Positions 34,791 through 44,546 of a stretch of DNA of 64,000 nucleotides are shown piece by piece; the first letter of the stretch is position 1; every line of letters starts with the position of its first letter. Under the pieces are notes generated by a model. The model did no database searches. It saw nothing but the letters and a program-made list of their open reading frames with translations, and was not told the DNA's origin. The DNA is from CAWGHZ01 sp963822575 (lineage in GTDB: Bacteria > Pseudomonadota > Alphaproteobacteria > MPNO01 > DASWLB01): NCBI GenBank assembly GCA_963822575.1, contig CAWGHZ010000004.1, positions 744,001 through 808,000 of the forward strand. The letters run 5' to 3'. Both the position numbers and the translations under genes were made by a program.

Positions 34791-36089
34791 ATGCTGAACG
34801 ATCGCGACCGCATCTTCACCAACCTCTACGGGATCGAGGACTGGCGCCTCGCGGCGGCGCAAAAGCGCGGCGACTGGGACAACACCAAGGCGATCCTCGA
34901 CAAGGGCCGCGACTGGATCGTCAACGAGATCAAGGAATCGGGGCTCAGGGGCCGCGGCGGCGCGGGCTTCCCCACCGGCCTCAAATGGTCCTTCATGCCG
35001 AAGGAGGTGAAGGGGCCGCATTACCTGCTGATCAACGCCGACGAGGGCGAGCCCGGCACCTGCAAGGACCGCGACATGATCCGCCACGACCCGCACAAGC
35101 TGGTCGAGGGCGCGCTGATCGCCTCGTTCGCCATGGGTGCGCACACCGCCTACGTCTACATAAGGGGCGAGTTCTACCGCGAGGCCGAGGCGCTGCAAGG
35201 CGCCATCGACGAGGCGCGCGCGGCCGGGCTGATCGGGCCCGATGCGTGCGGCTCGGGCTGGGACTTCGAGATGCACGTCCACCGCGGCATGGGCGCCTAT
35301 ATCTGCGGCGAGGAGATGGCGCTGATCGAAAGCCTGGAGGGCAAGAAGGGCATGCCGCGCCTCAAGCCGCCCTTCCCGGCGGGGATGGGCGTCTATGGCT
35401 GCCCGACCACCGTCAACAACGTCGAGACCATTGCCGTCGCCCCCACCATCTGCCGGCGCGGTGCCGCCTGGTTCGCCGGGCTCGGGCGCGAGAAGAACAC
35501 CGGCACCAAAGTCTTCTGCATTTCCGGCCACGTGAACCACCCGTGCAACGTGGAAGAGGAGATGGGAATCTCCTTGAAGGAGCTGATCGAGCGCCACGCC
35601 GGCGGCGTGCGCGGCGGCTGGAACAACCTCAAGGCGATCATCCCCGGCGGCTCGTCGGTGCCGATCCTGCCCAAGTCGATCTGCGACACGGTGCTGATGG
35701 ATTTCGATTCGTTGCGCGAGGTGAAGTCGGGCCTCGGCACCGCCGCGGTCATCGTGATGGACAAGTCGACCGACGTGGTGCGCGCCATCGCCAATCTGTC
35801 GCGCTTCTACATGGTGGAAAGCTGCGGCCAGTGCACGCCCTGCCGCGAAGGCACCGGCTGGATGTGGCGGGTGATGGAGCGCTTCGTCGAGGGCCGCGCC
35901 GAGCCGCGCGAGATCGACCAGCTTATCGAGGTCTCGAAGGAGATCGAGGGCCACACGATCTGCGCCCACGGCGACGCGTCGGCCTGGCCGATCCAGGGGC
36001 TCGTCCGCCATTTCCGCGACGAGATCGAGGCGCGCATGGCCGACTACAAGGCCCGCGCCGTGTCCCGGCCCGCCCGGGCGGCGGAGTGA
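34791..36089 (+). CDS. nuoF: NADH-quinone oxidoreductase subunit F
   Basis: The 432-residue NADH- and FMN-binding subunit. GLRGRGGAGFPTGLKWSFM is the NADH/FMN glycine-rich loop, NADEGEPGTCKDRD binds FMN, and SCGQCTPCREGTGW with a distal cysteine (GHTICAHGD) binds cluster N3. The normal tight coupling to nuoG is broken here by a 296-base repeat-containing spacer. Confidence 0.97.
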   Translation: MLNDRDRIFTNLYGIEDWRLAAAQKRGDWDNTKAILDKGRDWIVNEIKESGLRGRGGAGFPTGLKWSFMPKEVKGPHYLLINADEGEPGTCKDRDMIRHDPHKLVEGALIASFAMGAHTAYVYIRGEFYREAEALQGAIDEARAAGLIGPDACGSGWDFEMHVHRGMGAYICGEEMALIESLEGKKGMPRLKPPFPAGMGVYGCPTTVNNVETIAVAPTICRRGAAWFAGLGREKNTGTKVFCISGHVNHPCNVEEEMGISLKELIERHAGGVRGGWNNLKAIIPGGSSVPILPKSICDTVLMDFDSLREVKSGLGTAAVIVMDKSTDVVRAIANLSRFYMVESCGQCTPCREGTGWMWRVMERFVEGRAEPREIDQLIEVSKEIEGHTICAHGDASAWPIQGLVRHFRDEIEARMADYKARAVSRPARAAE

Positions 36090-36385
36090 CGGGGGCGGCA
36101 GTGTTGGTCAAGCATCTTAGCTTGTCATCGCGACCGAGCCGCGAATGGCATCTATCCGTGACCGAGGGTTCCGAGTCCTACCCCAACCCTGTCCCCCTCC
36201 AAGGGGGGAGGGGGCGTTGCGCCGACCGTCCTGGGCGCCGTTGTCGGGCTCGATGTCTCTGCGGCAGTTTAGAAAGGTCTGCACGTTCAGGGTTCCCTCT
36301 CCCTGAGGGGGAGGGACAGGGTGAGGGGTCCGACAGCATCGCGGATCGTTTCATCGACAGCCGGCCTGCGGACGGATCTGACGTC
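36090..36385. repeat. palindromic repeat-containing spacer between nuoF and nuoG
   Basis: No gene is seen in this 296-base gap. It holds the CCCCCTCC/GGGGAGGGGG hairpin at 36193-36214 and a second hairpin, CCCTCTCCC with GGGGGAGGG, near 36294-36315. The two are joined by an outer pair, AACCCTGTCCCCCTCC against GGAGGGACAGGGT. It is the same family as the element at 28369-28481. All other nuo junctions except nuoM-nuoN are under 50 bases, so this is most likely an insertion into the operon. Confidence 0.78.
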
Positions 36386-38449
36386 ATGGCCAAGCTCACC
36401 ATCGACGGGATCGAGATCGAGGTGCCCAACGGCGTCACCGTCCTGCAGGCGTGCGAGCTCGCCGGCAAGGAGATCCCGCGCTTCTGCTATCACGAGCGGC
36501 TCTCGGTCGCCGGCAACTGCCGGATGTGCCTTGTCGAGATGGAGCGCTCGCCCAAGCCGATCGCGTCCTGCGCCCAGCCGGTTTCCGATGGCATGGCGAT
36601 CAAGACCAACACGCCGATGGTGATGAAGGCGCGCCAGGGCGTGATGGAGTTCCTGCTGATCAACCACCCGCTCGACTGCCCGATCTGCGACCAGGGCGGC
36701 GAGTGCGACCTGCAGGACCAGGCGATGGCCTACGGCTTCGACCGGTCGCGCTTCGCCGAGAACAAGCGCGCCGTCGCGGACAAGGATTTCGGGCCGCTGG
36801 TCGAGACCTCGATGACGCGCTGCATCCAGTGCACGCGCTGCGTCCGCTTCATGGCCGAGATCGCCGGCGTCGAGAACCTCGGCGCGACGGGGCGCGGCGA
36901 GGACATGGAGATCACCACCTTCATCGGCGCCGGCATCGATTCCGAGGTCTCGGGCAACATCATCGACCTCTGCCCGGTCGGCGCGCTGACCTCGAAGCCC
37001 TACGAATACGTCGCCCGCCCGTGGGAGATGACCAAGACCGAGTCGGTCGACGTCCTGGACGCCGTCGGGTCCAACATCCGCGTCGACGCGCGCGGCCGCC
37101 AGGTGCTGCGCATCCTGCCCGTCATCAACGAGGACGTGAACGAGGAGTGGATCTCCGACAAGACGCGCTTCGCCTATGACGGGCTGAAGCGCCAGCGCCT
37201 CGACACGCCCTACGTGCGGCGCGACGGCAAGCTGCAGCCGGCCTCGTGGGGCGAGGCGTTCGCCGTGATCGCCGCCAAGGTGAAGGAGCTGCATCCGGAC
37301 CGCATCGCCGCGCTCGCGGGCGACCTCGCCTGCTGCGAATCGATGACCGCGCTCGCCGACTTGATGGATGCGCTCGCCTCGCCCCACCTCGATTGCCGCC
37401 AGGACGCAGCGAAGCTCGATCCCAAGGCGCGCGCGTCCTACCTGTTCAACACGACCATCGCCGGCATCGAGCAGGCCGACGCCTGCCTGATCGTCGGCTC
37501 CGATCCGCGCCACGAGGCGCCGATCGTGAACGTCAGGCTGCGCAAGCGGGCGCTCCAGGGCCGCTTCCCGGTCGGCGTGGTCGGCCCGCGCATCGACCTC
37601 ACCTACCGCACGCAATATCTCGGCGCGGGGCCGGAGACACTGGGCCGCATCGCCGACGGGTCGCACGAGTTCTGCCAGGTGTTGGACAAGGCCGAGCGGC
37701 CGATGCTGATCCTCGGCATGGGCGCGCTGGCGCGGCCCGACGGGGCGCGCGTCCTCGGCGCGGCGCGGCGCATCGCCGAGCGGTTCGGCCTCGTCAAGAA
37801 CAACTGGAACGGGTTCAACGTGCTGCACACCGCGGCGGCGCGCGTGGGCGGGCTCGAGCTCGGCTTCGTGCCGCGCGCGAACGGCCGCGACACCGACGCC
37901 ATCCTCCTGGGCGCAGAGGCGGGCGAGATCGGCATGGTCTACCTCCTCGGCGCCGACGAGATCGACATGGCGCGGCTCGGCAAGGCCTTCGTCGTCTACC
38001 AGGGCCACCATGGCGACAAGGGCGCACACCGCGCCGACGTGATCCTGCCGGGCGCCGCCTACACCGAGAAGGACGCGACCTACGTCAACACCGAGGGGCG
38101 CGTGCAGCGCGGCTTCCGCGCGGTCTTCCCGCCGGGCGAGGCGCGCGAGGACTGGGCGATCCTGCGCGCTCTTTCCGCCGTTCTCGGCAAGCCCTTGCCC
38201 TACGACGACCTCGATGCGGTGCGCAAGCGCATGGCCGAGATCAAGCTCACCTTCGGCGCCGTCGGCAAGGTGGCGCCCGCGTCCTGGTCGGGCTTCGGCG
38301 AGGACGGGCCGATGGACGCGGCTCCCTTCGCCTCGCCCGTCGCGAACTTCTACATGACCGACCCGATCACCCGCGTGTCGGAGACCATGGCCAAGTGCAC
38401 CGCCGCGTTCGGCCCGCTGGCGGGGGCGAGGACCGGCACGGATGGTTAG
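36386..38449 (+). CDS. nuoG: NADH-quinone oxidoreductase subunit G
   Basis: The 687-residue 75-kDa subunit. The N-terminal ferredoxin domain binds [2Fe-2S] N1b (RFCYHERLSVAGNCRMCLVE region), followed by HPLDCPICDQGGECDLQ (N5, with its histidine ligand) and CIQCTRCVRF plus a later DLCPVGALT cysteine (N4). The large C-terminal molybdopterin-oxidoreductase-like domain has lost its cofactor. The ATG at 36386 is preferred: it lies just past the repeat and gives the standard MAKLTIDG start. It overlaps nuoH by eight bases. Confidence 0.96.
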   Translation: MAKLTIDGIEIEVPNGVTVLQACELAGKEIPRFCYHERLSVAGNCRMCLVEMERSPKPIASCAQPVSDGMAIKTNTPMVMKARQGVMEFLLINHPLDCPICDQGGECDLQDQAMAYGFDRSRFAENKRAVADKDFGPLVETSMTRCIQCTRCVRFMAEIAGVENLGATGRGEDMEITTFIGAGIDSEVSGNIIDLCPVGALTSKPYEYVARPWEMTKTESVDVLDAVGSNIRVDARGRQVLRILPVINEDVNEEWISDKTRFAYDGLKRQRLDTPYVRRDGKLQPASWGEAFAVIAAKVKELHPDRIAALAGDLACCESMTALADLMDALASPHLDCRQDAAKLDPKARASYLFNTTIAGIEQADACLIVGSDPRHEAPIVNVRLRKRALQGRFPVGVVGPRIDLTYRTQYLGAGPETLGRIADGSHEFCQVLDKAERPMLILGMGALARPDGARVLGAARRIAERFGLVKNNWNGFNVLHTAAARVGGLELGFVPRANGRDTDAILLGAEAGEIGMVYLLGADEIDMARLGKAFVVYQGHHGDKGAHRADVILPGAAYTEKDATYVNTEGRVQRGFRAVFPPGEAREDWAILRALSAVLGKPLPYDDLDAVRKRMAEIKLTFGAVGKVAPASWSGFGEDGPMDAAPFASPVANFYMTDPITRVSETMAKCTAAFGPLAGARTGTDG

Positions 38450-39452
38450 CACCTGGAACACCTATGTCTGGCCGACGGCGATCATCGTCGCCGAGATCGT
38501 CGCCATCGTGCTGGTGGTCATGGCGGCCGTCGCCTACCTGACCTACGCCGAGCGCAAGGTCATCGCCGCCATGCAGCTCCGCAAGGGGCCCAACGTGGTC
38601 GGTCCGTTCGGCCTCTACCAGCCGATCGCCGACGGGGTGAAGCTCCTGTTCAAGGAGACGGTAATCCCGTCGGGCGCCAACCGGGTGGTCTTCGTCGTCG
38701 CGCCGATGGTGACGTTCGGGCTCGCGCTGCTCGCCTGGGCGGTGATCCCGTTCGGCGACGGCATCGTGCTCGCCGACATCAATGTCGGCATCCTCTACCT
38801 CTTCGCGATCTCCTCGCTCGGCGTCTACGGCATCGTGATGGCGGGCTGGGCGTCGAACTCGCGCTACGCCTTCCTCGGCGCGCTGCGCTCGGCGGCGCAG
38901 ATGGTCTCCTACGAGGTCTCGATCGGCTTCGTGATGATCTCGGTGCTGCTCTGCGTCGGCTCGCTCAACCTCTCGGACATCGTGCTGGCGCAGCGGAACG
39001 TCTGGTTCTGCGTGCCGCTTCTGCCGATGTTCGTGGTGTTCTTCATCTCCGCGCTGGCCGAGACCAACCGCGCGCCGTTCGACCTGCCCGAGGCCGAGGC
39101 CGAGCTTGTGGCCGGCTACAATGTCGAGTACTCGTCCATGACCTTCGGCCTGTTCATGCTGGGCGAGTACGCGAACATGATCGTGATGAGCGCGTCGACC
39201 TCGATCCTGTTCCTGGGAGGTTGGCTCCCGCCGTTCGGGGTGGTGCCGTTCACCTGGATTCCGGGGCCGGTTTGGTTCGCCGCCAAGGTGGCGTTCTGCC
39301 TGTTCGTGTTCCTGTGGGTGCGCGCAACCTTCCCGCGCTACCGCTACGACCAGCTCATGCGGCTCGGCTGGAAGGTGTTCCTGCCGGCGTCGCTGTTCTG
39401 GCTGGTCGCGACCGCGGGCGTCCTGGAGGCGACGGGGTGGCTGCCGAAATGA
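38442..39452 (+). CDS. nuoH: NADH-quinone oxidoreductase subunit H
   Basis: The 336-residue ND1-type membrane subunit at the base of the quinone channel, with eight to nine helices. YAERKVIAAMQLRKGPN (residues 31-47) and ALAETNRAPFDLPEAEAEL (around 205-223) are the conserved cytoplasmic loops facing NuoB and NuoD. It overlaps nuoG by eight bases and nuoI by four. Confidence 0.97.
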   Translation: MVSTWNTYVWPTAIIVAEIVAIVLVVMAAVAYLTYAERKVIAAMQLRKGPNVVGPFGLYQPIADGVKLLFKETVIPSGANRVVFVVAPMVTFGLALLAWAVIPFGDGIVLADINVGILYLFAISSLGVYGIVMAGWASNSRYAFLGALRSAAQMVSYEVSIGFVMISVLLCVGSLNLSDIVLAQRNVWFCVPLLPMFVVFFISALAETNRAPFDLPEAEAELVAGYNVEYSSMTFGLFMLGEYANMIVMSASTSILFLGGWLPPFGVVPFTWIPGPVWFAAKVAFCLFVFLWVRATFPRYRYDQLMRLGWKVFLPASLFWLVATAGVLEATGWLPK

Positions 39453-39934
39453 TGCTCGACCGCACCGCCCGGTCCCTCTTCCTCGCCGAGCTCGTCTCGG
39501 GGATGTGGCTCACCCTCAAATACTTCTTCAAGCCGAAGGTGACGCTCAACTATCCCTACGAGAAGGGGCCGCTCTCGCCGCGCTTCCGCGGCGAGCATGC
39601 GCTGCGCCGCTACCCCTCGGGCGAGGAGCGCTGCATCGCCTGCAAGCTGTGCGAGGCGATCTGCCCGGCGCTCGCCATCACCATCGAGGCCGAGCCGCGC
39701 GCCGACGGGTCGCGCCGCACCACGCGCTACGACATCGACATGGTGAAGTGCATCTATTGCGGCCTGTGCCAGGAGGCGTGCCCGGTCGACGCCATCGTCG
39801 AGGGGCCGAACTTCGAGTTCGCCACCGAGACGCGCGAGGAGCTGCTCTACGACAAGGCGAAGCTGCTGGCCAACGGCGACCGCTGGGAGCCGGAGCTCGC
39901 CCAGCGCCTCGAGGCCGACGCGCCCTACCGGTGA
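39449..39934 (+). CDS. nuoI: NADH-quinone oxidoreductase subunit I
   Basis: A 161-residue subunit with two [4Fe-4S] ferredoxin motifs, CIACKLCEAICPA and CIYCGLCQEACPV (clusters N6a and N6b). An N-terminal helix (LVSGMWLTLKYFFKPKVTLN) lies on the membrane. Two consecutive ATGs (39449 and 39452) are possible starts; the first overlaps the nuoH stop. Confidence 0.97.
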   Translation: MMLDRTARSLFLAELVSGMWLTLKYFFKPKVTLNYPYEKGPLSPRFRGEHALRRYPSGEERCIACKLCEAICPALAITIEAEPRADGSRRTTRYDIDMVKCIYCGLCQEACPVDAIVEGPNFEFATETREELLYDKAKLLANGDRWEPELAQRLEADAPYR

Positions 39935-39977
39935 GGGGAATGAGGGGGACAACAAAAACCACCGCGAGGCCGGGCCT

Positions 39978-40586
39978 GTGATCGTCGCCGGGATCGTGTT
40001 CTACATCTTCGCCGCGGTATGCGTGGCCTCGGGCGCGATGGTGATCTCGTCGCGCAACCCGGTGCACTCGGTGCTGTTCCTGATCCTCGCCTTCTTCAAC
40101 GCGGCGGGCCTGTTCCTCCTGATGGGGGCGGAGTTCCTCGCCTTCGTCATGGTGATCGTCTATGTCGGCGCCGTCGCGGTGCTGTTCCTGTTCGTCGTGA
40201 TGATGCTCGACATCAACTTCGTCGAGCTGCGCCAGGGATTCCTCAACTACCTGCCGATCGGCGCGCTGGTGGGCATCGTGCTCTTGGCCGAGCTCGGGCT
40301 CGTGTTCGGCGCCTGGGCGGTTGCGCCCGACGCGCCGTCCCATTTCGCCGCGCCCATCGCGGCCGGCATGACCAACACCGAGGCGCTCGGCCGGCTCCTC
40401 TACACCAAGTACATCTATCTGTTCCAGGCGGCGGGGATGGTGCTGCTGATCGCGATGGTCGGCGCCATCGTGCTGACGCTGCGCCAGCGCGTCGGCGTGC
40501 GCCGCCAGAGGATCGCCGAGCAGCTCCGCCGCCGGCCGGCCGACACGATCGAGGTGCGCAAGGTCCAGCCGGGGAGCGGCATCTGA
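39978..40586 (+). CDS. nuoJ: NADH-quinone oxidoreductase subunit J
   Basis: The 202-residue ND6-type membrane subunit with five helices; VYVGAVAVLFLFVVMMLD (residues 60-77) is the conserved third helix with the pi-bulge region. The GTG at 39978 is the only sensible start. The last 30 residues are basic and soluble. The stop overlaps nuoK as TGATG. Confidence 0.95.
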   Translation: MIVAGIVFYIFAAVCVASGAMVISSRNPVHSVLFLILAFFNAAGLFLLMGAEFLAFVMVIVYVGAVAVLFLFVVMMLDINFVELRQGFLNYLPIGALVGIVLLAELGLVFGAWAVAPDAPSHFAAPIAAGMTNTEALGRLLYTKYIYLFQAAGMVLLIAMVGAIVLTLRQRVGVRRQRIAEQLRRRPADTIEVRKVQPGSGI

Positions 40587-40897
40587 TGTTGCATATCGGC
40601 CTCGCCCACTACCTGGTGGTCGCCGCCATCCTGTTCACGCTCGGCGTGTTCGGCATCTTCCTCAACCGCAAGAACGTCATCATCATCCTGATGTCGATCG
40701 AGCTGATCCTGCTCGCCGTCAACATCAACCTGGTCGCGTTCTCGACCCACCTGGGCGACATGGCGGGCCAGGTCTTCGCCATGCTTGTGCTGACCGTCGC
40801 CGCGGCCGAGGCGGCGATCGGCCTCGCCATCCTGGTGGTCTATTTCCGGAACCGCGGCACCATCGCGGTCGAGGACATCAACATGATGAAGGGCTAG
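40586..40897 (+). CDS. nuoK: NADH-quinone oxidoreductase subunit K
   Basis: The 103-residue ND4L-type subunit with three helices. The membrane glutamates used for proton transfer are visible in LMSIELILLAVN and in VAAAEAAIGLAI. Four bases separate its stop from the GTG of nuoL. Confidence 0.97.
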   Translation: MLHIGLAHYLVVAAILFTLGVFGIFLNRKNVIIILMSIELILLAVNINLVAFSTHLGDMAGQVFAMLVLTVAAAEAAIGLAILVVYFRNRGTIAVEDINMMKG

Positions 40898-40901
40898 GCG
40901 C

Positions 40902-42842
40902 GTGCTCGGGGTCCTCGCGGTCTTCTTCCCGCTGGTCGGCGCGGCGCTCGCCGGGCTCGGCGGGCGCTGGCTCGGCGCGCGCGGCGCGATGGCCGTGACC
41001 TGCGGCGGGATGACCCTCTCCGCGCTCTCCGGCATCTGGCTCCTGGTCGCGGTCGCCATCGGCGGGCACACCCAGACAATCGAGCTCTTCACCTGGATCT
41101 CCTCGGGCACGTTCGAGGCCACCTGGGCGCTGCGCCTCGACCAGCTTTCGGCCGTGATGGTGTTCGTCGTCTCGTTCGTCTCGACGGCGGTGCACTACTA
41201 CTCGATCGGCTACATGGCGCACGACCCCTCGAAGCCGCGCTTCTTCGCCTATCTGAGCCTCTTTACCTTCTTCATGCTGTCGCTGGTGACGGCGGACAAT
41301 TTCCTGCAGATGTTCTTCGGCTGGGAAGGGGTGGGGCTCTGCTCCTACTTCCTGATCGGGTTCTGGTACGATCGTCCGTCGGCCAACGCCGCGGCGATCA
41401 AGGCGTTCGTGGTCAACCGCATCGGCGATTTCGGCTTCGCGCTCGGCATCATGGGCGTGTTCTTCGTGTTCGACACGATCGCGTTCGACCCGGTGTTCGC
41501 CGCCGCGCCGGCCAAGGCGGCCGCCACCTTCCATTTTCTCGGCATGAACGTCGCCGTCATGCCGACGCTCTGCCTCCTCCTGTTCGTCGGCGCGATCGGC
41601 AAGTCGGCGCAGCTGCCGCTGCATACCTGGCTGCCCGACGCGATGGAGGGCCCGACGCCGGTCTCCGCCCTGATCCATGCCGCGACCATGGTGACCGCCG
41701 GCGTGTTCATGGTGGCGCGCCTCTCACCGATGTTCGAGTACGCGCCCGACGCGCTTGCCGTGGTCGCGGTGATCGGCGCCTCGACGGCGTTCTTCGCCGC
41801 GACCATCGGCATGTGCCAGAACGACATCAAGCGGGTGATCGCCTACTCGACCTGCTCGCAGCTCGGCTACATGTTCTTCGCCTGCGGGGTGTCGGCCTAT
41901 TCGGCGGGCATCTTCCATCTGATGACGCACGCCTTCTTCAAGGCGCTGCTGTTCCTCGGCGCGGGCTCGGTGATCCACGCCATGTCGGACGAGCAGGACA
42001 TGCGCAGGATGGGCGGGCTCGGCCGGTACATCAAGCTCACCTGCGCGGTGATGTGGATCGGCTCGCTCGCGCTCGCCGGCATCCCGCCGCTCGCCGGCTA
42101 CTTTTCCAAGGACACGATCATCGAGGCGGCGTTCGGCTCGGGAAGCTGGGTCGGCCAGTACGCCTTCTGGATGGGCGTCGCCGCGGCCTTCATGACCGCG
42201 TTCTATTCCTGGCGCCTCCTGTTCATGACCTTCCACGGGCAGCCGCGCGCCGATGCCGAGACGATGCGCCACGTGCACGAATCGCCCAAAGTGATGACCG
42301 TGCCGCTCCTGGTGCTCGCGACCGGCGCGGTGGTCGCCGGCTGGGTGGGATACGATTCCTTCGTGGGCGACGGGCGCGCCGCCTTCTGGGGCAAGTCGAT
42401 CTTCGTGCTGCCGGCGCACGATTCCATCGCCGTCGCGCACCAGGCGACGCCCATATGGGTGCAGGCGCTGACGCTGATCGTCGCGTTCGGCGGCATCGCC
42501 ATCGCCTGGTACTACTACATGTTCCGCACCGACCTGCCGGCGCGCACGGCGGCCTGGCTCGGCGGCGTCTACCGGTTCGTCTTCAACAAGTGGTACTTCG
42601 ACGAGCTCTACGACGCGCTGTTCGTGCGCACCGCCCATTCGGTCGGGCGCGGGCTCTGGCAGGACGGCGACGGCGCGGTGATCGACGGCTGCGGGCCCGA
42701 CGGCATCGCTGCCGCGACGCGCAATCTGGCGGCGAAGGCGAGCCGACTGCAGACCGGCTACGTCTACCACTACGCCTTCGCCATGCTGGTCGGCGTGTTC
42801 GGGCTGGTCACCTGGTACCTGTTCCGGAGCAGCGCGGGATGA
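40902..42842 (+). CDS. nuoL: NADH-quinone oxidoreductase subunit L
   Basis: The 646-residue antiporter-like ND5 subunit at the far end of the membrane arm. It includes FGWEGVGLCSYFLIGFW (key glutamate in helix 5), AQLPLHTWLPDAMEGPTPVS and KRVIAYSTCSQLGYMF. The C-terminal lateral-helix region follows after about residue 480. The start is GTG. ATGA overlap with nuoM. Confidence 0.97.
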   Translation: MLGVLAVFFPLVGAALAGLGGRWLGARGAMAVTCGGMTLSALSGIWLLVAVAIGGHTQTIELFTWISSGTFEATWALRLDQLSAVMVFVVSFVSTAVHYYSIGYMAHDPSKPRFFAYLSLFTFFMLSLVTADNFLQMFFGWEGVGLCSYFLIGFWYDRPSANAAAIKAFVVNRIGDFGFALGIMGVFFVFDTIAFDPVFAAAPAKAAATFHFLGMNVAVMPTLCLLLFVGAIGKSAQLPLHTWLPDAMEGPTPVSALIHAATMVTAGVFMVARLSPMFEYAPDALAVVAVIGASTAFFAATIGMCQNDIKRVIAYSTCSQLGYMFFACGVSAYSAGIFHLMTHAFFKALLFLGAGSVIHAMSDEQDMRRMGGLGRYIKLTCAVMWIGSLALAGIPPLAGYFSKDTIIEAAFGSGSWVGQYAFWMGVAAAFMTAFYSWRLLFMTFHGQPRADAETMRHVHESPKVMTVPLLVLATGAVVAGWVGYDSFVGDGRAAFWGKSIFVLPAHDSIAVAHQATPIWVQALTLIVAFGGIAIAWYYYMFRTDLPARTAAWLGGVYRFVFNKWYFDELYDALFVRTAHSVGRGLWQDGDGAVIDGCGPDGIAAATRNLAAKASRLQTGYVYHYAFAMLVGVFGLVTWYLFRSSAG

Positions 42843-44371
42843 ACGAGGGCTGGCCCATCCTGTCGCTGGTGACGTTCCTGCCGCTGGTCGGCGCGGCATT
42901 CATCTTCTTCGTCCAGGGCGACGCCGAGACGGTGGCGAAGAACGCGCGCGCTGCGGCGCTGTGGACGTCGCTCATCACCTTCGTCCTGTCGCTCCTTCTC
43001 TGGATCGAATTCGACCCCAGCCAGGCCGGCTTCCAGTTCGTGGAGGAGGCCGCGTGGATCCCGGCCTTCGGCATCAAGTACAAGATGGGCGTCGACGGCA
43101 TCTCGATGCTGTTCGTGCTCCTCTCCACCTTCCTCACGCCGCTTTGCGTGCTCGCCTCGTGGCAGGCGATCCGCACCCGCGTGAAGGAATACATGATCGC
43201 CTTCCTGGTCCTCGAGACCCTGATGGTCGGCATGTTCTGCGCGCTCGACTTCGTGCTGTTCTATCTGTTCTGGGAGGGCGTGCTGATCCCGATGTTCCTG
43301 ATCATCGGGGTATGGGGCGGGCCGCGGCGCGTCTACGCGGCGTTCAAGTTCTTCCTCTACACCCTCACCGGCTCGGTTCTGATGCTGGTCGCGCTGCTCA
43401 CGATCTACCTCCAGGCGCACACGACCGACATCCCGACCCTGATGAACTACCCGTTCCCGCGCGACATGCAGCTCTGGCTGTGGCTCGCCTTCCTAGCGTC
43501 CTTTGCGGTCAAGGTGCCGATGTGGCCGGTGCACACTTGGCTTCCCGACGCGCATGTCGAGGCGCCGACGGCGGGCTCGGTGATCCTGGCGGGCGTGCTC
43601 CTGAAGATGGGCGCGTACGGGTTCCTCCGCTTCTCGCTGCCGATGCTGCCCTACGCGTCCGACTTCTACGCGCCGCTGATCTATGCGCTCTCGGCGATCG
43701 CCATCGTCTACACCTCGCTGGTCGCGCTGGCGCAGGAGGACATGAAGAAGCTGATCGCCTACTCCTCCGTCGCCCACATGGGGTTCGTCACCATCGGCAT
43801 CTTCGCGGTGACGCACCAGGCAGTGCAGGGCGCGCTGGTGGTCATGCTGTCGCACGGCGTGGTCTCGGCGGCGCTGTTCCTCGTGGTCGGCGTCGTCTAC
43901 GACCGGATGCACACGCGCGAGATCGCGCGCTATGGCGGGCTCGTCCACCGCATGCCGCTCTATGCCTTCGTGTTCATGGTGTTCATGCTGGCCTCCGTGG
44001 GCCTGCCGGGCACGTCGGGCTTCGTGGGCGAGTTCCTGGTGCTGGTCGGCACGTTCCGCGTGTCGACTTGGGTGGCGGCGTTCGCGACCACCGGCATCAT
44101 CCTGGGCGCCGCCTACATGCTCTACCTCTACCGGCGCGTGATCTTCGGTCCGCTCACCCGCGACGACCTAAAGGCGATCGTCGACCTCACCCCGCGCGAG
44201 ATGCTGGTGTTCGCGCCGCTCGTCCTCGTGGTGTTTTGGATGGGCGTCTATCCGGCGCCGTTCCTGCGTGTCATGGACGCCTCGGTCGCCCAGCTCGTGG
44301 AGCATCACCGGACGGCGCTCGCCAAGCCCCCGACCGCAACCGCGGAACTCCTGCCGGCGAGGGCGCGATGA
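42839..44371 (+). CDS. nuoM: NADH-quinone oxidoreductase subunit M
   Basis: The 510-residue antiporter-like ND4 subunit with 14 predicted helices. The proton-path glutamate is in LFYLFWEGVLIPMFLIIG and the discontinuous helix in MWPVHTWLPDAHVEAPTAGS; KKLIAYSSVAHMGFV is also conserved. The nuoM-nuoN junction is interrupted by the repeat at 44408-44529. Confidence 0.97.
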   Translation: MNEGWPILSLVTFLPLVGAAFIFFVQGDAETVAKNARAAALWTSLITFVLSLLLWIEFDPSQAGFQFVEEAAWIPAFGIKYKMGVDGISMLFVLLSTFLTPLCVLASWQAIRTRVKEYMIAFLVLETLMVGMFCALDFVLFYLFWEGVLIPMFLIIGVWGGPRRVYAAFKFFLYTLTGSVLMLVALLTIYLQAHTTDIPTLMNYPFPRDMQLWLWLAFLASFAVKVPMWPVHTWLPDAHVEAPTAGSVILAGVLLKMGAYGFLRFSLPMLPYASDFYAPLIYALSAIAIVYTSLVALAQEDMKKLIAYSSVAHMGFVTIGIFAVTHQAVQGALVVMLSHGVVSAALFLVVGVVYDRMHTREIARYGGLVHRMPLYAFVFMVFMLASVGLPGTSGFVGEFLVLVGTFRVSTWVAAFATTGIILGAAYMLYLYRRVIFGPLTRDDLKAIVDLTPREMLVFAPLVLVVFWMGVYPAPFLRVMDASVAQLVEHHRTALAKPPTATAELLPARAR

Positions 44372-44407
44372 CTGGGATTGATTCGAGCCGGCGTTTGGAA
44401 TCCAAGC

Positions 44408-44529
44408 TGTCATCCCGGCCAAGCTGCGAGCGAAGCGAGCGGCGCGAGCCGGGACCCATGCACCCACCGGGAGAGGCGCGGCCAAATGGGCCCCGCCTCT
44501 CGCCGCTGCGCGGCGCGGCCGGGGTGACA
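44408..44529. repeat. complex palindromic element between nuoM and nuoN
   Basis: The outer arms TGTCATCCCGGCC (44408-44420) and GGCCGGGGTGACA (44517-44529) pair with one mismatch. Inside are further stems, for example AGAGGCG with CGCCTCT and GCCGC-TGC-GCGGC. The spacer from 44372 to 44546 holds no gene. A related GTCATGCCCGGCC element lies at 51257-51355. Confidence 0.82.
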
Positions 44530-44546
44530 AGAGGGGAGTGGGCGCG

